Below are positions 1-6,441 of a stretch of 16,437 nt of DNA, piece after piece. The DNA is from Thermodesulfovibrionales bacterium (lineage in GTDB: Bacteria > Nitrospirota > Thermodesulfovibrionia > Thermodesulfovibrionales > SM23-35), in contig JAKLQR010000175.1 of NCBI GenBank assembly GCA_022013235.1, positions 1 through 16,437 of the forward strand. Direction: 5' to 3'. The notes beneath the pieces are model-generated. The model was not told the DNA's origin and did no database searches. It was given only the letters and a program-made list of their open reading frames with translations. Numbering within the stretch: the first letter of the stretch is position 1; every line of letters starts with the position of its first letter. Both the position numbers and the translations under genes were made by a program.

Positions 1-49
1 CCAAATACGAGTTGTTTGAATGAAGATCAAAAGCTGTGTACAATTTCAT
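1..49 (-). CDS. IS110/IS1111-family (DEDD) transposase, N-terminal fragment cut by window edge
   Basis: Reading the minus strand from the ATG at 49-47 gives MKLYTAFDLHSNNSYL before the window ends. The D-L-H-S-N-N stretch is typical of the start of IS110/IS1111-family recombinases. In these the first acidic residue of the RuvC-like DEDD site sits in this strand (here Asp8). The start codon follows a perfect AGGAGG (61-56) with six bases between. Only 16 codons are visible, so the subgroup and the completeness of the gene cannot be judged. The family moves DNA by a site-specific recombination mechanism guided, in studied members, by an element-encoded bridge RNA. The upstream leader (50-350) has features that fit this and is described separately. 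Confidence 0.75.
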   Translation of the reverse strand, partial: MKLYTAFDLHSNNSYL

Positions 50-51
50 AC

Positions 52-122
52 GGCACCTCCTAAAGGTTAAGATTGGTTTCTTTCCTTGAGCATACCGCAA
101 GACGATATGCTCAGGAGGTGCC
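52..122 (-). promoter_or_regulatory. Leader hairpin that pairs with the transposase Shine-Dalgarno site
   Basis: GGCACCTCCT at 52-61 and AGGAGGTGCC at 113-122 are perfect 10-base inverted repeats. On the minus-strand RNA the downstream arm contains the AGGAGG ribosome site of the transposase, and the upstream arm is its exact complement. A second stem, TGAGCATA (87-94) with TATGCTCA (106-113), lies inside and would form first during transcription. Any long transcript covering both arms could therefore hide the ribosome site. A transcript starting inside the loop would leave it open. Confidence 0.55.
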
Positions 123-151
123 CTCTATATGATTATCAGGTTATGAATAAG

Positions 152-335
152 GCAGGTTATAGCTCGATTTCTGAAGCCAGATCACGGGTAATCCCGAATA
201 GGCTTTAGCCTTTCGGGACTGAAGACGAAGCGGAAGCCTCAAGTATAAATTGAGTGAAAACATTGCAGTCAGATACCAGCAGGGACAGAGACAAAGGGAG
301 TTTAGCTGGCTTCAGAAATTGAGCTGTAGCCCTGC
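152..335. ncRNA. Highly structured non-coding segment; candidate IS110 bridge RNA region
   Basis: Positions 161-180 and 306-325 are complementary over 20 bases with one G-T pair. The helix extends outward (152-160 with 326-335) through two more G-T pairs and one bulged base, about 29 pairs in all. Inside, 192-204 and 207-218 form a 12-pair hairpin with one bulged base and a TT turn. A competing hairpin CGGG-TAAT-CCCG lies at 184-197. Known IS110 bridge RNA lies upstream of the recombinase gene on the same strand, which would be minus here. However, all three non-Watson-Crick pairs are wobbles only if the plus strand is the RNA. Strand is therefore left open. Confidence 0.4.
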
Positions 336-351
336 TTTTCAGCCTGCAATA

Positions 352-978
352 CTATTCCTCTTTTTTCTCCCGTTTCATCATCCGTTCCCTGAACCATCGC
401 ATGATATCATCGTATGACGGCGGGGTGATGAGAAAAACCTCAATGTCTCTGGGGAATTGCAGTTTAGCCCTGTCTTCGTCCTTCAGGATCAGCAGGCCTG
501 CTTCAGCTTCGGAGAGGTTTTTATCGATCACTTCGATCATATGATCGAGCCTTCTGGTCGCACTCTCCGTATAATATTCAATTATTTTCGTAAAAACCTC
601 ATGGGTATATATCACTCTGAGGCAATTCCCCCAGTCGGTAAACGGCGCCAGGATATCTTGGTCCTCAATGGGGATGAGCACCCCTCCCTCCTCGCTTTTC
701 TTCCTGATAATCTGAGGTATCTGTTCGTTTATCCGGGACAGGACAGCAAGGGAATCGTCATCCGTCCCGGTGATGATTTCACAGAATATCTTTTTTATCT
801 TCCCTGCTGTCTCCATCTTCTCTATCTGCGCTATCGCCTGATCCCAGTATTTCCGGACAAGGTCCGTGTATTCTTCCGGTGCATCATCAAGGGAATATAT
901 GTTTGCGACACAATAGAGTTTTCTCTTGCCGGCAAAGTTCCCGGCTTCCGGTTTGTGAATCTGTCCGAGTTCAACCAT
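352..978 (-). CDS. Conserved-looking cytoplasmic protein of unknown function, last gene of the polysaccharide cluster
   Basis: This 208-residue soluble protein has no signal peptide or membrane segment. I do not recognise the family. It is rich in charged residues and looks mixed alpha/beta, with a Lys/Glu-rich tail (residues about 195-208). A near N-terminal segment around residues 18-30 (KRKLYCVANIYSLDD) is beta-strand-like. The ATG at 978 has an AGGAGG site seven bases upstream. The gap to the upstream polymerase gene is only 22 bases, so the two are very likely co-transcribed. That is the only hint at a role in polysaccharide synthesis. Its stop lies next to the IS110-type segment. The C-terminus looks natural, but loss of a tail by insertion cannot be excluded. 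Confidence 0.8.
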   Translation of the reverse strand: MVELGQIHKPEAGNFAGKRKLYCVANIYSLDDAPEEYTDLVRKYWDQAIAQIEKMETAGKIKKIFCEIITGTDDDSLAVLSRINEQIPQIIRKKSEEGGVLIPIEDQDILAPFTDWGNCLRVIYTHEVFTKIIEYYTESATRRLDHMIEVIDKNLSEAEAGLLILKDEDRAKLQFPRDIEVFLITPPSYDDIMRWFRERMMKREKKEE

Positions 979-1000
979 TACTGCACCTCCTGTTGTATAT

Positions 1001-3364
1001 TCATGGTTTATCGTCCCTGGTTAAGAGTGCATCAAGCCTTTTCTTCGCTTCTTTGTTTTTCGGATCGAGAGAAAGTGCAGCTCTGTATTCATCAATGGCT
1101 TTAGTCCTGATGCCGGCCTTTTCATACGCAGTGCCGGTTGCCAACCGTATCCCTACATCGTTCGGAAAGATTTGCTTCGCTTTCAGCATAATTTCAAGAA
1201 CACGTTCGGACCGGTTCTTTGCCATATAGAAAGCATATATCTCCTGAAAAATATTTTTTCTTGCCGGTTTTTCGCCAAGCGCATATTCAAACGCGCGATA
1301 ATATGCCTGCTCTGCCATAACGTCGTTATGGGTCTTGTGGAGATACCGGGCAAACAGGATATAGGCCTCAGCGCTTTCCGGGATTGACTGTTCAATCTCA
1401 TTATCCTTCAGACCGGCGAGAACCATAAGGGCTATATTGTCTCTCGTTTTCTGTGGTTCAAGAGCAATTGCCTGCTTCATTCTGCTGATCCCCTCGCCTT
1501 TTTCACCCCGTGCGAAAAGCCAGAGTGCGAAGCGTTTATACCTCGCCGGGTTGTTGATGTCATGAGTTATCCCTGCCCTGAGCAGGGCGTCAGCTGCTCT
1601 GTATTCCCTTTTCTCCGCCAGGAGAAGACCAAGCCTCTGCAGATACTCACCGTTCGTCGGATTCAGGGACACCGCCCTTTTATAGTACTCAAATGCCGTG
1701 TCGTTATTTGATAGCAGTCTCTCGGTATTTGCGAGCGCATAGTGATATTCAGCATCGAGAGGATCCAGCAGGCTTGCTGTTCTTGCCTTGTTCCTGACTG
1801 ACTCGATTCCGTTCAGGCCCGTTTGCATATTGAGTTTTGTATCTTTTACCGCTGAGAAATATACCTTCCCGGCAACAACACCTGATTGGTATACGAGGCA
1901 TGAAAAAAGAAAGAGCACCGTTATCACCGTCCCTGTGCGAACAGGGAATTTCCCCCTCTGCAGATACGTATCGTTCAGCCCTTTGTGCATCCTCGTATTG
2001 GCGGCCGATACAGCCAGACCGGCCAGGAATGCGAGATATAGCCCGTTGGCCCCGATCTGGAGGTTAAAATCAGTAATGCTGTGAATGAGGATTGCGATGA
2101 TCCCGGTAACGGAAGCGATGAACATGTAGAGGGAATAGAGTTCGTGCCTTTTGCGGAAAACGGCAAAAGACCGGTACACAACCGCAACGAAAAACCATCC
2201 GGCAAGGAGAAGAGCCAGGACACCCCCGTCGGAGAGAAGCTCGATATAATCATTATGGGCATGATCTGCAAGCGCATCGCCTTTGATGGTACGGTATGTT
2301 GGATAGATATACTGGAAACTGCCGAACCCTGTGCCAAACACAGGGTAATCCCTGATGATATTCCAGCTGTCTTTCCAGACAATGAGCCTCTGTTCGGTGA
2401 TATCGCCCTGAGGGTTTCTGATCTTCTCGAACCGTTCGAAGATCGGGTCCCATCCGAACCATCCGACCGAGAGCACCACAAGGATACAGATCGCGATAAT
2501 GATAATCCCCCGTTTCTTATCCGCGCCTCTGAACAGGAACATTACTCCGAAAAATATCAGCGATACACTGAGGCTCACGATTCCGGTCCTTGAAAGAGTA
2601 AGAAAAACCGAAGTGGCAACAAGCACCGCAACAAAACCGAGGAGAAGATAAATATTCGTCTTCTGAAGATTAAACATTCTGGTGATCTTTTCACGGAGAG
2701 TACTGTATCTGACCTGCGGTTTATAGAAGAGGAAAAGGCTCAGGATGAGGGGAAAGACCATCTCCATGAGTCCGGCATAGTGGTTCCGGTTGACATAGGG
2801 GCCGAAAAGCGACCCGCCGAGGGTCAGTTTCCTGATCCAGTATATCTTATTGTTGGAGAGGATATGCTGGAGGATGCTGAAGAACGAGAGTATCGATGCG
2901 AAAATCACGACTATCATAAGAGTTTTTGTGAGGTGTTCTCTCCTGGCAAGGAGCTGTATAGTCAGAATGTAGAATGCTCCATAGGACGCTATCCGGAAAA
3001 ACTCCGCAAGCGTCGCTTTTTTGTTGATGGAGAGGGATATCCACTCGACTGGGGTAAAAGGGGAAAGGGTATTGGCATAAAGTTCATATGTGGAAGGAGC
3101 AATAACCCTGATAAGTCCTGACGGAAGGGGGATCAGTTGCGCCGCAATAAAGAGCAACAAGAGACAGAACGGGACAATCCCTGGTATCTGATACAGAGGA
3201 GCATTGTTGTTCCTGATGCTCCTGAACAGGAGCACAACTAACGCAGAGAATGAAACAGTTTCCATAACGGCAAGAGACCAATGCTCGACGGTGCCGAAGG
3301 CGAGAGGAGAGAATATCAGGAGGAAAACAAAGAGGGAAAAGCCTGTCATATCCGTTTTCTGCAT
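1001..3364 (-). CDS. O-antigen ligase/polymerase-like membrane protein (Wzy_C type) with C-terminal TPR domain
   Basis: This is a 787-residue protein with about a dozen hydrophobic segments between residues 8 and 455 and one more near 478-492. A TPR-rich region follows from about 525 to 785. Wzy/WaaL-family landmarks are present: NRNHYAG (192-198), SRTG (258-261), RLIVWKD (326-332), a GTGFGSF turn (344-350), HAHNDY (368-373) and TDFNLQ (431-436). The family joins undecaprenyl-linked sugar repeats in the periplasm, as polymerase or as ligase; sequence alone does not separate the two. Position beside OPX and Wzc-like genes favours polymerase. The TPRs, after the last membrane segment, probably act as a protein-binding platform. 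The ATG at 3364 has AAGGAG five bases upstream. The gene lies 66 bases after the kinase gene, in the same orientation. Confidence 0.88.
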   Translation of the reverse strand: MQKTDMTGFSLFVFLLIFSPLAFGTVEHWSLAVMETVSFSALVVLLFRSIRNNNAPLYQIPGIVPFCLLLLFIAAQLIPLPSGLIRVIAPSTYELYANTLSPFTPVEWISLSINKKATLAEFFRIASYGAFYILTIQLLARREHLTKTLMIVVIFASILSFFSILQHILSNNKIYWIRKLTLGGSLFGPYVNRNHYAGLMEMVFPLILSLFLFYKPQVRYSTLREKITRMFNLQKTNIYLLLGFVAVLVATSVFLTLSRTGIVSLSVSLIFFGVMFLFRGADKKRGIIIIAICILVVLSVGWFGWDPIFERFEKIRNPQGDITEQRLIVWKDSWNIIRDYPVFGTGFGSFQYIYPTYRTIKGDALADHAHNDYIELLSDGGVLALLLAGWFFVAVVYRSFAVFRKRHELYSLYMFIASVTGIIAILIHSITDFNLQIGANGLYLAFLAGLAVSAANTRMHKGLNDTYLQRGKFPVRTGTVITVLFLFSCLVYQSGVVAGKVYFSAVKDTKLNMQTGLNGIESVRNKARTASLLDPLDAEYHYALANTERLLSNNDTAFEYYKRAVSLNPTNGEYLQRLGLLLAEKREYRAADALLRAGITHDINNPARYKRFALWLFARGEKGEGISRMKQAIALEPQKTRDNIALMVLAGLKDNEIEQSIPESAEAYILFARYLHKTHNDVMAEQAYYRAFEYALGEKPARKNIFQEIYAFYMAKNRSERVLEIMLKAKQIFPNDVGIRLATGTAYEKAGIRTKAIDEYRAALSLDPKNKEAKKRLDALLTRDDKP

Positions 3365-3430
3365 TTTCTCTCCTTCACCATTTCGTTCTTTGCAGAAGAG
3401 AAGTGCCGGGATGCACTTGCGAAGAGAGAC

Positions 3431-5545
3431 CTACTGTTTGACTTCTCCGGATTCTTGAGAAGAAGAATAAGTATGATAGTACTGAGAATAAATATACTCG
3501 CTGTTCCTGATATCGAATCCATTAATGACGACTCCGAGCAAATGAGATGTTGAATCGTCTGCGCGTTTTCCTCTCAGGTAGCTGAGTCCCCGCATGACAG
3601 AATCATACGTTGTCTTGCCTGCCCTGACTACAACGATAGTACCATCGAGAATTCTGCTGAGAATAAGCCCGTCCGTCACCGTCATAAGGGGAGGAGAATC
3701 CCAGAGAATCATATCGAACCTTTCGCTCAGAATCTCCAGTAATTCCTGCATCCTGTTCGAACCGAGGAGTTCTGACGGGTTCGGAGGGACAGGCCCGGAA
3801 GGGATCACGCTCAGGTTCATGGCCGGGCTTTTGAGTAATGTCCCGATATCGGAAGTGGTGCCGGCAAGATACGTGCTCAGGCCGCTCAGGTTGTTCAGGT
3901 TGAAGACACTGTGAACCCTCGGCTTTCTGAGATCACCGTCTATAAGAAGCACCGAATACCCTAAACGGGCAATCGTGATCGCAAGGTTCACAGAGGTTAC
4001 GGTCTTGCCCTCTTCCATCGCCATGCTGGTAATGAGGATGTTCTTGGGCGGTCTATCGGCAGACGAGAGGAGTATCGCCGTCCGTATTGTCTTATAACTT
4101 TCGGCGAAAATGTTTTGCGGCTCTTTAAAGACGATTTCCTCTATGTTCTCGCCTTTCTTTTCCATGAGGGGAACTGTTCCGAGAACCGGCACCCCGATCC
4201 GGTTCTCAACGTCCTCGGGTGTTTTGATGGTATTGTCTAGATATTCGAAAAAGAAAGCAAGGCCGACCCCGCCGAAAAGTCCGACAATGATGCCGAGGAG
4301 GATATTAAGGGCTTTTCGCGGTTTTACAGGGGAGACAGGTTTTTCCGCCTTTTCCACGACCCATACATTCACGGTCTGTATCTCTTCGGTAACACTCTGT
4401 TCCTTTATTTTCTTGATAAGCGCATCGTACAGCTGTCTGTTCGTTTCAACCTCTCTGGTCAGTACGCCGAACTCGATAAACTTTTCATTGAGGCTCTGCG
4501 CCTCTGATTTCGTGCCCGCCAGGGTCCTCCGGAGGCTTGATTCATTCGCTTTTGCGAGTTCATATTCATTTCTGATCGAATTGATTACCCTTCTGATCTC
4601 CTGTTCACGCTTCTGCCGGAGGACTCTCAACTCTTCCTCAGCCTTTATCATGGCAGGATGCTTCTTCCCGTATTTCTTTGTGAGTTCTTCGATATTCTGT
4701 TCTGCCTTGAGGATCTGCCCGCGGAGCGACTGGACGGTCGGCTCTGAAGCAATGGCAGGAAGTGTTTCTGCCTCCCTGAGGTTTTTGGTAACACTCAGAA
4801 CCTGATTATACAGTGATTCGATCTCTTTCCGTTTCGTCTCCGCCCTCATCAACTGTGTGTTGAACTCGGACAGTTTCTCGGGAGTAATAGCAACCCTATC
4901 CTGGAGGGTCACAATATCATGCGCTCTCATATATTCCTGAAGGGCCCTCTCTGACTTTTCAAGCTTCGTCTTCTCCTCTTCCGCTTTTTTAGTCATCCAC
5001 TCCAGGGAATATCGTGATGCGCTCATTTTCATATCCAGAATTTCATCAATATATGCTTTGGCTACGGAATTGACGATCAGTGTTGCAAATTCCGGGTTCG
5101 TCGAGAGATAACTGACATCAACGATCTTGCTGTTCTTGACAGGGGCGACGACAATCCCTCCGCTGACGATATCGGCAAGGATGTTCGCTGCGTTACTCCC
5201 GCTGCTGCCAAGCAGTTTTTCGCTGTCCTTGAAATAGGATGCATAAGTGGTTTCGAGTGAAAGCATGGAGACGACCTTCTGGGCCACAGCCTTGCTCTTT
5301 ATCAGTTGATACTGTGTTTCATAGTATTCGGGGTCGTAGGGTGAGTAATACGGGGACATCATGGTCAGGTTGTAGGGCTCTACCTTTTCGATAAGCACCT
5401 TCGTGGTCGCCCTATAGACCGGAGTCGTCGAGAGGGTGCCGATAATGACAATTGCGCACACGATAAGAAAAAACACAAGCGCAGTATATCTTCTCTTGTA
5501 GATGATCTTCAGGTAATCCCGCAGGTGTATTTCCCGTTCTTCCAT
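3431..5545 (-). CDS. Wzc-like polysaccharide co-polymerase and bacterial tyrosine autokinase (alternative reading of the joined frame)
   Basis: This reading starts at the ATG at 5545 and gives 704 residues, a normal Wzc length. Order: Wzz N-terminus, first membrane segment (about 22-38), long periplasmic coiled-coil region, Pro-rich GNVR-type end and second membrane segment (near 420-440), then the cytoplasmic kinase. The kinase has a Walker A ending EEGKT (Lys514), Walker A' DGD (536-538), Walker B WDSPP (Asp616) and a C-terminal tyrosine cluster (684, 686, 689, 690, 693). The family sets chain length and cycles phosphorylation on the tyrosine tail; a cognate phosphatase is not in this window. 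The Walker A has Met-Glu where Pro-Gly is usual, but Lys-Thr is kept. GGAG lies upstream of the ATG, beyond the T run, at a longer than ideal distance. Confidence 0.75.
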   Translation of the reverse strand: MEEREIHLRDYLKIIYKRRYTALVFFLIVCAIVIIGTLSTTPVYRATTKVLIEKVEPYNLTMMSPYYSPYDPEYYETQYQLIKSKAVAQKVVSMLSLETTYASYFKDSEKLLGSSGSNAANILADIVSGGIVVAPVKNSKIVDVSYLSTNPEFATLIVNSVAKAYIDEILDMKMSASRYSLEWMTKKAEEEKTKLEKSERALQEYMRAHDIVTLQDRVAITPEKLSEFNTQLMRAETKRKEIESLYNQVLSVTKNLREAETLPAIASEPTVQSLRGQILKAEQNIEELTKKYGKKHPAMIKAEEELRVLRQKREQEIRRVINSIRNEYELAKANESSLRRTLAGTKSEAQSLNEKFIEFGVLTREVETNRQLYDALIKKIKEQSVTEEIQTVNVWVVEKAEKPVSPVKPRKALNILLGIIVGLFGGVGLAFFFEYLDNTIKTPEDVENRIGVPVLGTVPLMEKKGENIEEIVFKEPQNIFAESYKTIRTAILLSSADRPPKNILITSMAMEEGKTVTSVNLAITIARLGYSVLLIDGDLRKPRVHSVFNLNNLSGLSTYLAGTTSDIGTLLKSPAMNLSVIPSGPVPPNPSELLGSNRMQELLEILSERFDMILWDSPPLMTVTDGLILSRILDGTIVVVRAGKTTYDSVMRGLSYLRGKRADDSTSHLLGVVINGFDIRNSEYIYSQYYHTYSSSQESGEVKQ

Positions 5546-6343
5546 GCCTAAAAAAAAACTCTCCGGGACAATAATTACATCATCGGGCAGCACCGGTTCA
5601 TCCATTTTCACTTTTTCGAGCACCTCTTCTTTCCCGTCCACTTTCCTGACAATTTTTACTCTGCCTTTCGAAGCTTTATCGCTGAATCCGCCCGCCATAG
5701 TTATGGCCTTGATAACCGTAGTCCCTTCCTCACATTTATATGCGTCGGGTTTTTTCACTTCTCCTGTTACATAGAAAACCCCGGCTTTCGTCACATAGAC
5801 GCTATCGCCGTCCGCAATCATAACGTCCAGGGATGTGTCCCCTTTTTCAATAAGGTCTTTCAGGTCGACCGTGAGAATATTTTCCTGATTGTCCGATGCA
5901 CCTGCTTTTCTCTTGATAATCGCCTTGTCACCCGCATCCTTGTTCAGGCCGCCCGCTTCCGAGAGCAGCGCAAGAAATGTAGTCTGCCCCGGAAGGACAT
6001 AGAGCCCGGGGTTCTTGACCTCTCCGATGATAAATGCCTTCTTGCTCTTGAATTCCTGGATGAATATCGTAACCTGGGGTTTCACCACATATCCGTCAGA
6101 AAGGAGTGAGGATATTTTGTCCGTGATTTGTGTTATTGTCAGGCCCTTGACCTCAATGTGGCCTATGAGAGGAAAATCAATAAACCCGTCACCGCTCACC
6201 CGGGATGTTGTGTTTAAATCGTCATGGTCATATACCGTGACTTTCAGGACATCTCCTTCCCCTACCCGGTAATCCTGGGCGAATACATTGCCACCCGCAA
6301 GAATACTCAGAATCAGGCAGAAGATCAAAGAATACTTACTCAT
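3431..6343 (-). CDS. Single open frame as read: OPX (Wza-like) export protein joined to Wzz/BY-kinase (Wzc-like)
   Basis: As given, 970 codons are open from 6343 to 3431. Residues 1-22 are a Sec signal (cut near VFA/QD), about 23-98 a polysaccharide-export domain, and 100-262 two SLBB domains. Residues 267-970 form a complete Wzz plus BY-kinase. The join (residues 263-266, FFLG) is encoded by nine consecutive T, and a frame with one T fewer ends at TAG just before an ATG. A true fusion has a topology problem. The exported OPX part would force the first Wzz membrane segment (about 288-304) to run outside-in, putting the kinase in the periplasm. I therefore think two proteins are normally made; both are listed separately below as the alternative reading. 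Confidence 0.6.
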   Translation of the reverse strand: MSKYSLIFCLILSILAGGNVFAQDYRVGEGDVLKVTVYDHDDLNTTSRVSGDGFIDFPLIGHIEVKGLTITQITDKISSLLSDGYVVKPQVTIFIQEFKSKKAFIIGEVKNPGLYVLPGQTTFLALLSEAGGLNKDAGDKAIIKRKAGASDNQENILTVDLKDLIEKGDTSLDVMIADGDSVYVTKAGVFYVTGEVKKPDAYKCEEGTTVIKAITMAGGFSDKASKGRVKIVRKVDGKEEVLEKVKMDEPVLPDDVIIVPESFFLGMEEREIHLRDYLKIIYKRRYTALVFFLIVCAIVIIGTLSTTPVYRATTKVLIEKVEPYNLTMMSPYYSPYDPEYYETQYQLIKSKAVAQKVVSMLSLETTYASYFKDSEKLLGSSGSNAANILADIVSGGIVVAPVKNSKIVDVSYLSTNPEFATLIVNSVAKAYIDEILDMKMSASRYSLEWMTKKAEEEKTKLEKSERALQEYMRAHDIVTLQDRVAITPEKLSEFNTQLMRAETKRKEIESLYNQVLSVTKNLREAETLPAIASEPTVQSLRGQILKAEQNIEELTKKYGKKHPAMIKAEEELRVLRQKREQEIRRVINSIRNEYELAKANESSLRRTLAGTKSEAQSLNEKFIEFGVLTREVETNRQLYDALIKKIKEQSVTEEIQTVNVWVVEKAEKPVSPVKPRKALNILLGIIVGLFGGVGLAFFFEYLDNTIKTPEDVENRIGVPVLGTVPLMEKKGENIEEIVFKEPQNIFAESYKTIRTAILLSSADRPPKNILITSMAMEEGKTVTSVNLAITIARLGYSVLLIDGDLRKPRVHSVFNLNNLSGLSTYLAGTTSDIGTLLKSPAMNLSVIPSGPVPPNPSELLGSNRMQELLEILSERFDMILWDSPPLMTVTDGLILSRILDGTIVVVRAGKTTYDSVMRGLSYLRGKRADDSTSHLLGVVINGFDIRNSEYIYSQYYHTYSSSQESGEVKQ
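5548..6343 (-). CDS. Short OPX (Wza-like) polysaccharide export protein (alternative reading, assuming one T fewer)
   Basis: With eight T instead of nine the frame ends VPESFF-stop after 264 residues. That is a typical end for short OPX proteins, which often finish in a VPE-x-F/W-F motif. It has a Sec signal without a lipobox cysteine, one polysaccharide-export domain and two SLBB domains. Each SLBB begins with a GEVK-P motif: GEVKNPG near residue 107 and GEVKKPD near 195. It lacks the C-terminal helix by which E. coli Wza crosses the outer membrane. Short OPX proteins of this kind are known to work with a separate outer-membrane barrel, and the upstream gene encodes one. No Shine-Dalgarno is seen, but a consensus TATAAT lies six bases before the ATG. 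Confidence 0.65.
5550..5558 (-). other. Nine-T homopolymer at the OPX/Wzc boundary (slippage site or indel error)
   Basis: On the coding strand the order is GGAGAG, nine T, AGGC, ATG. Frame as read: TTT TTT TTA GGC ATG. With one T removed: TTT TTT TAG, followed by GC and the ATG of the kinase part. The tract therefore decides between one fused and two separate proteins. Runs of nine identical bases are prone to RNA polymerase slippage and to sequencing or assembly indels. Confidence 0.7.
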
Positions 6344-6349
6344 AGTCTA

Positions 6350-6377
6350 ATTATAATATAAGGCAAGCGAAAGTGAA
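6350..6377 (-). promoter_or_regulatory. Promoter giving a probable leaderless transcript for the OPX gene
   Basis: A perfect TATAAT (6355-6350) lies six bases before the ATG at 6343. TTCACT (6377-6372; four of six matches to TTGACA) is 16 bases upstream of it. The start point would fall on or next to the A of the ATG. There is no Shine-Dalgarno in front of this ATG, which agrees with leaderless translation. Confidence 0.5.
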
Positions 6378-6441
6378 ACAAATGAATGCCTTTGTCTGAA
6401 GCCGCTTCGAAAGAGTGAGGCTGTATGCCCGGGCCCTGAGG

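Larger units (their letters stand above)
1..351 (-). mobile_element. IS110/IS1111-type insertion sequence, upstream end only
   Basis: The transposase start at 49 plus about 300 bases of gene-free, strongly base-paired DNA upstream fits the 5' non-coding end of an IS110-type element. The outer boundary is not visible. IS110 elements usually lack obvious terminal inverted repeats, and the right limit at 351 is simply where the neighbouring coding frame stops. The element lies just downstream of the minus-strand polysaccharide cluster and points the same way, so read-through into it is possible. Confidence 0.5.

Noticed and set aside
264..284. Plus-strand string GCAGTCAGATACCAGC resembling part of a cobalamin riboswitch
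   Set aside because: Only a few conserved bases match, the rest of the riboswitch core is missing, and no plus-strand gene follows.
4110..4805. Plus-strand frame of 231 codons opposite the kinase gene
   Set aside because: Low-complexity Ser/Phe-rich translation, antisense to the coiled-coil region of the Wzc-like protein, with no start signals.
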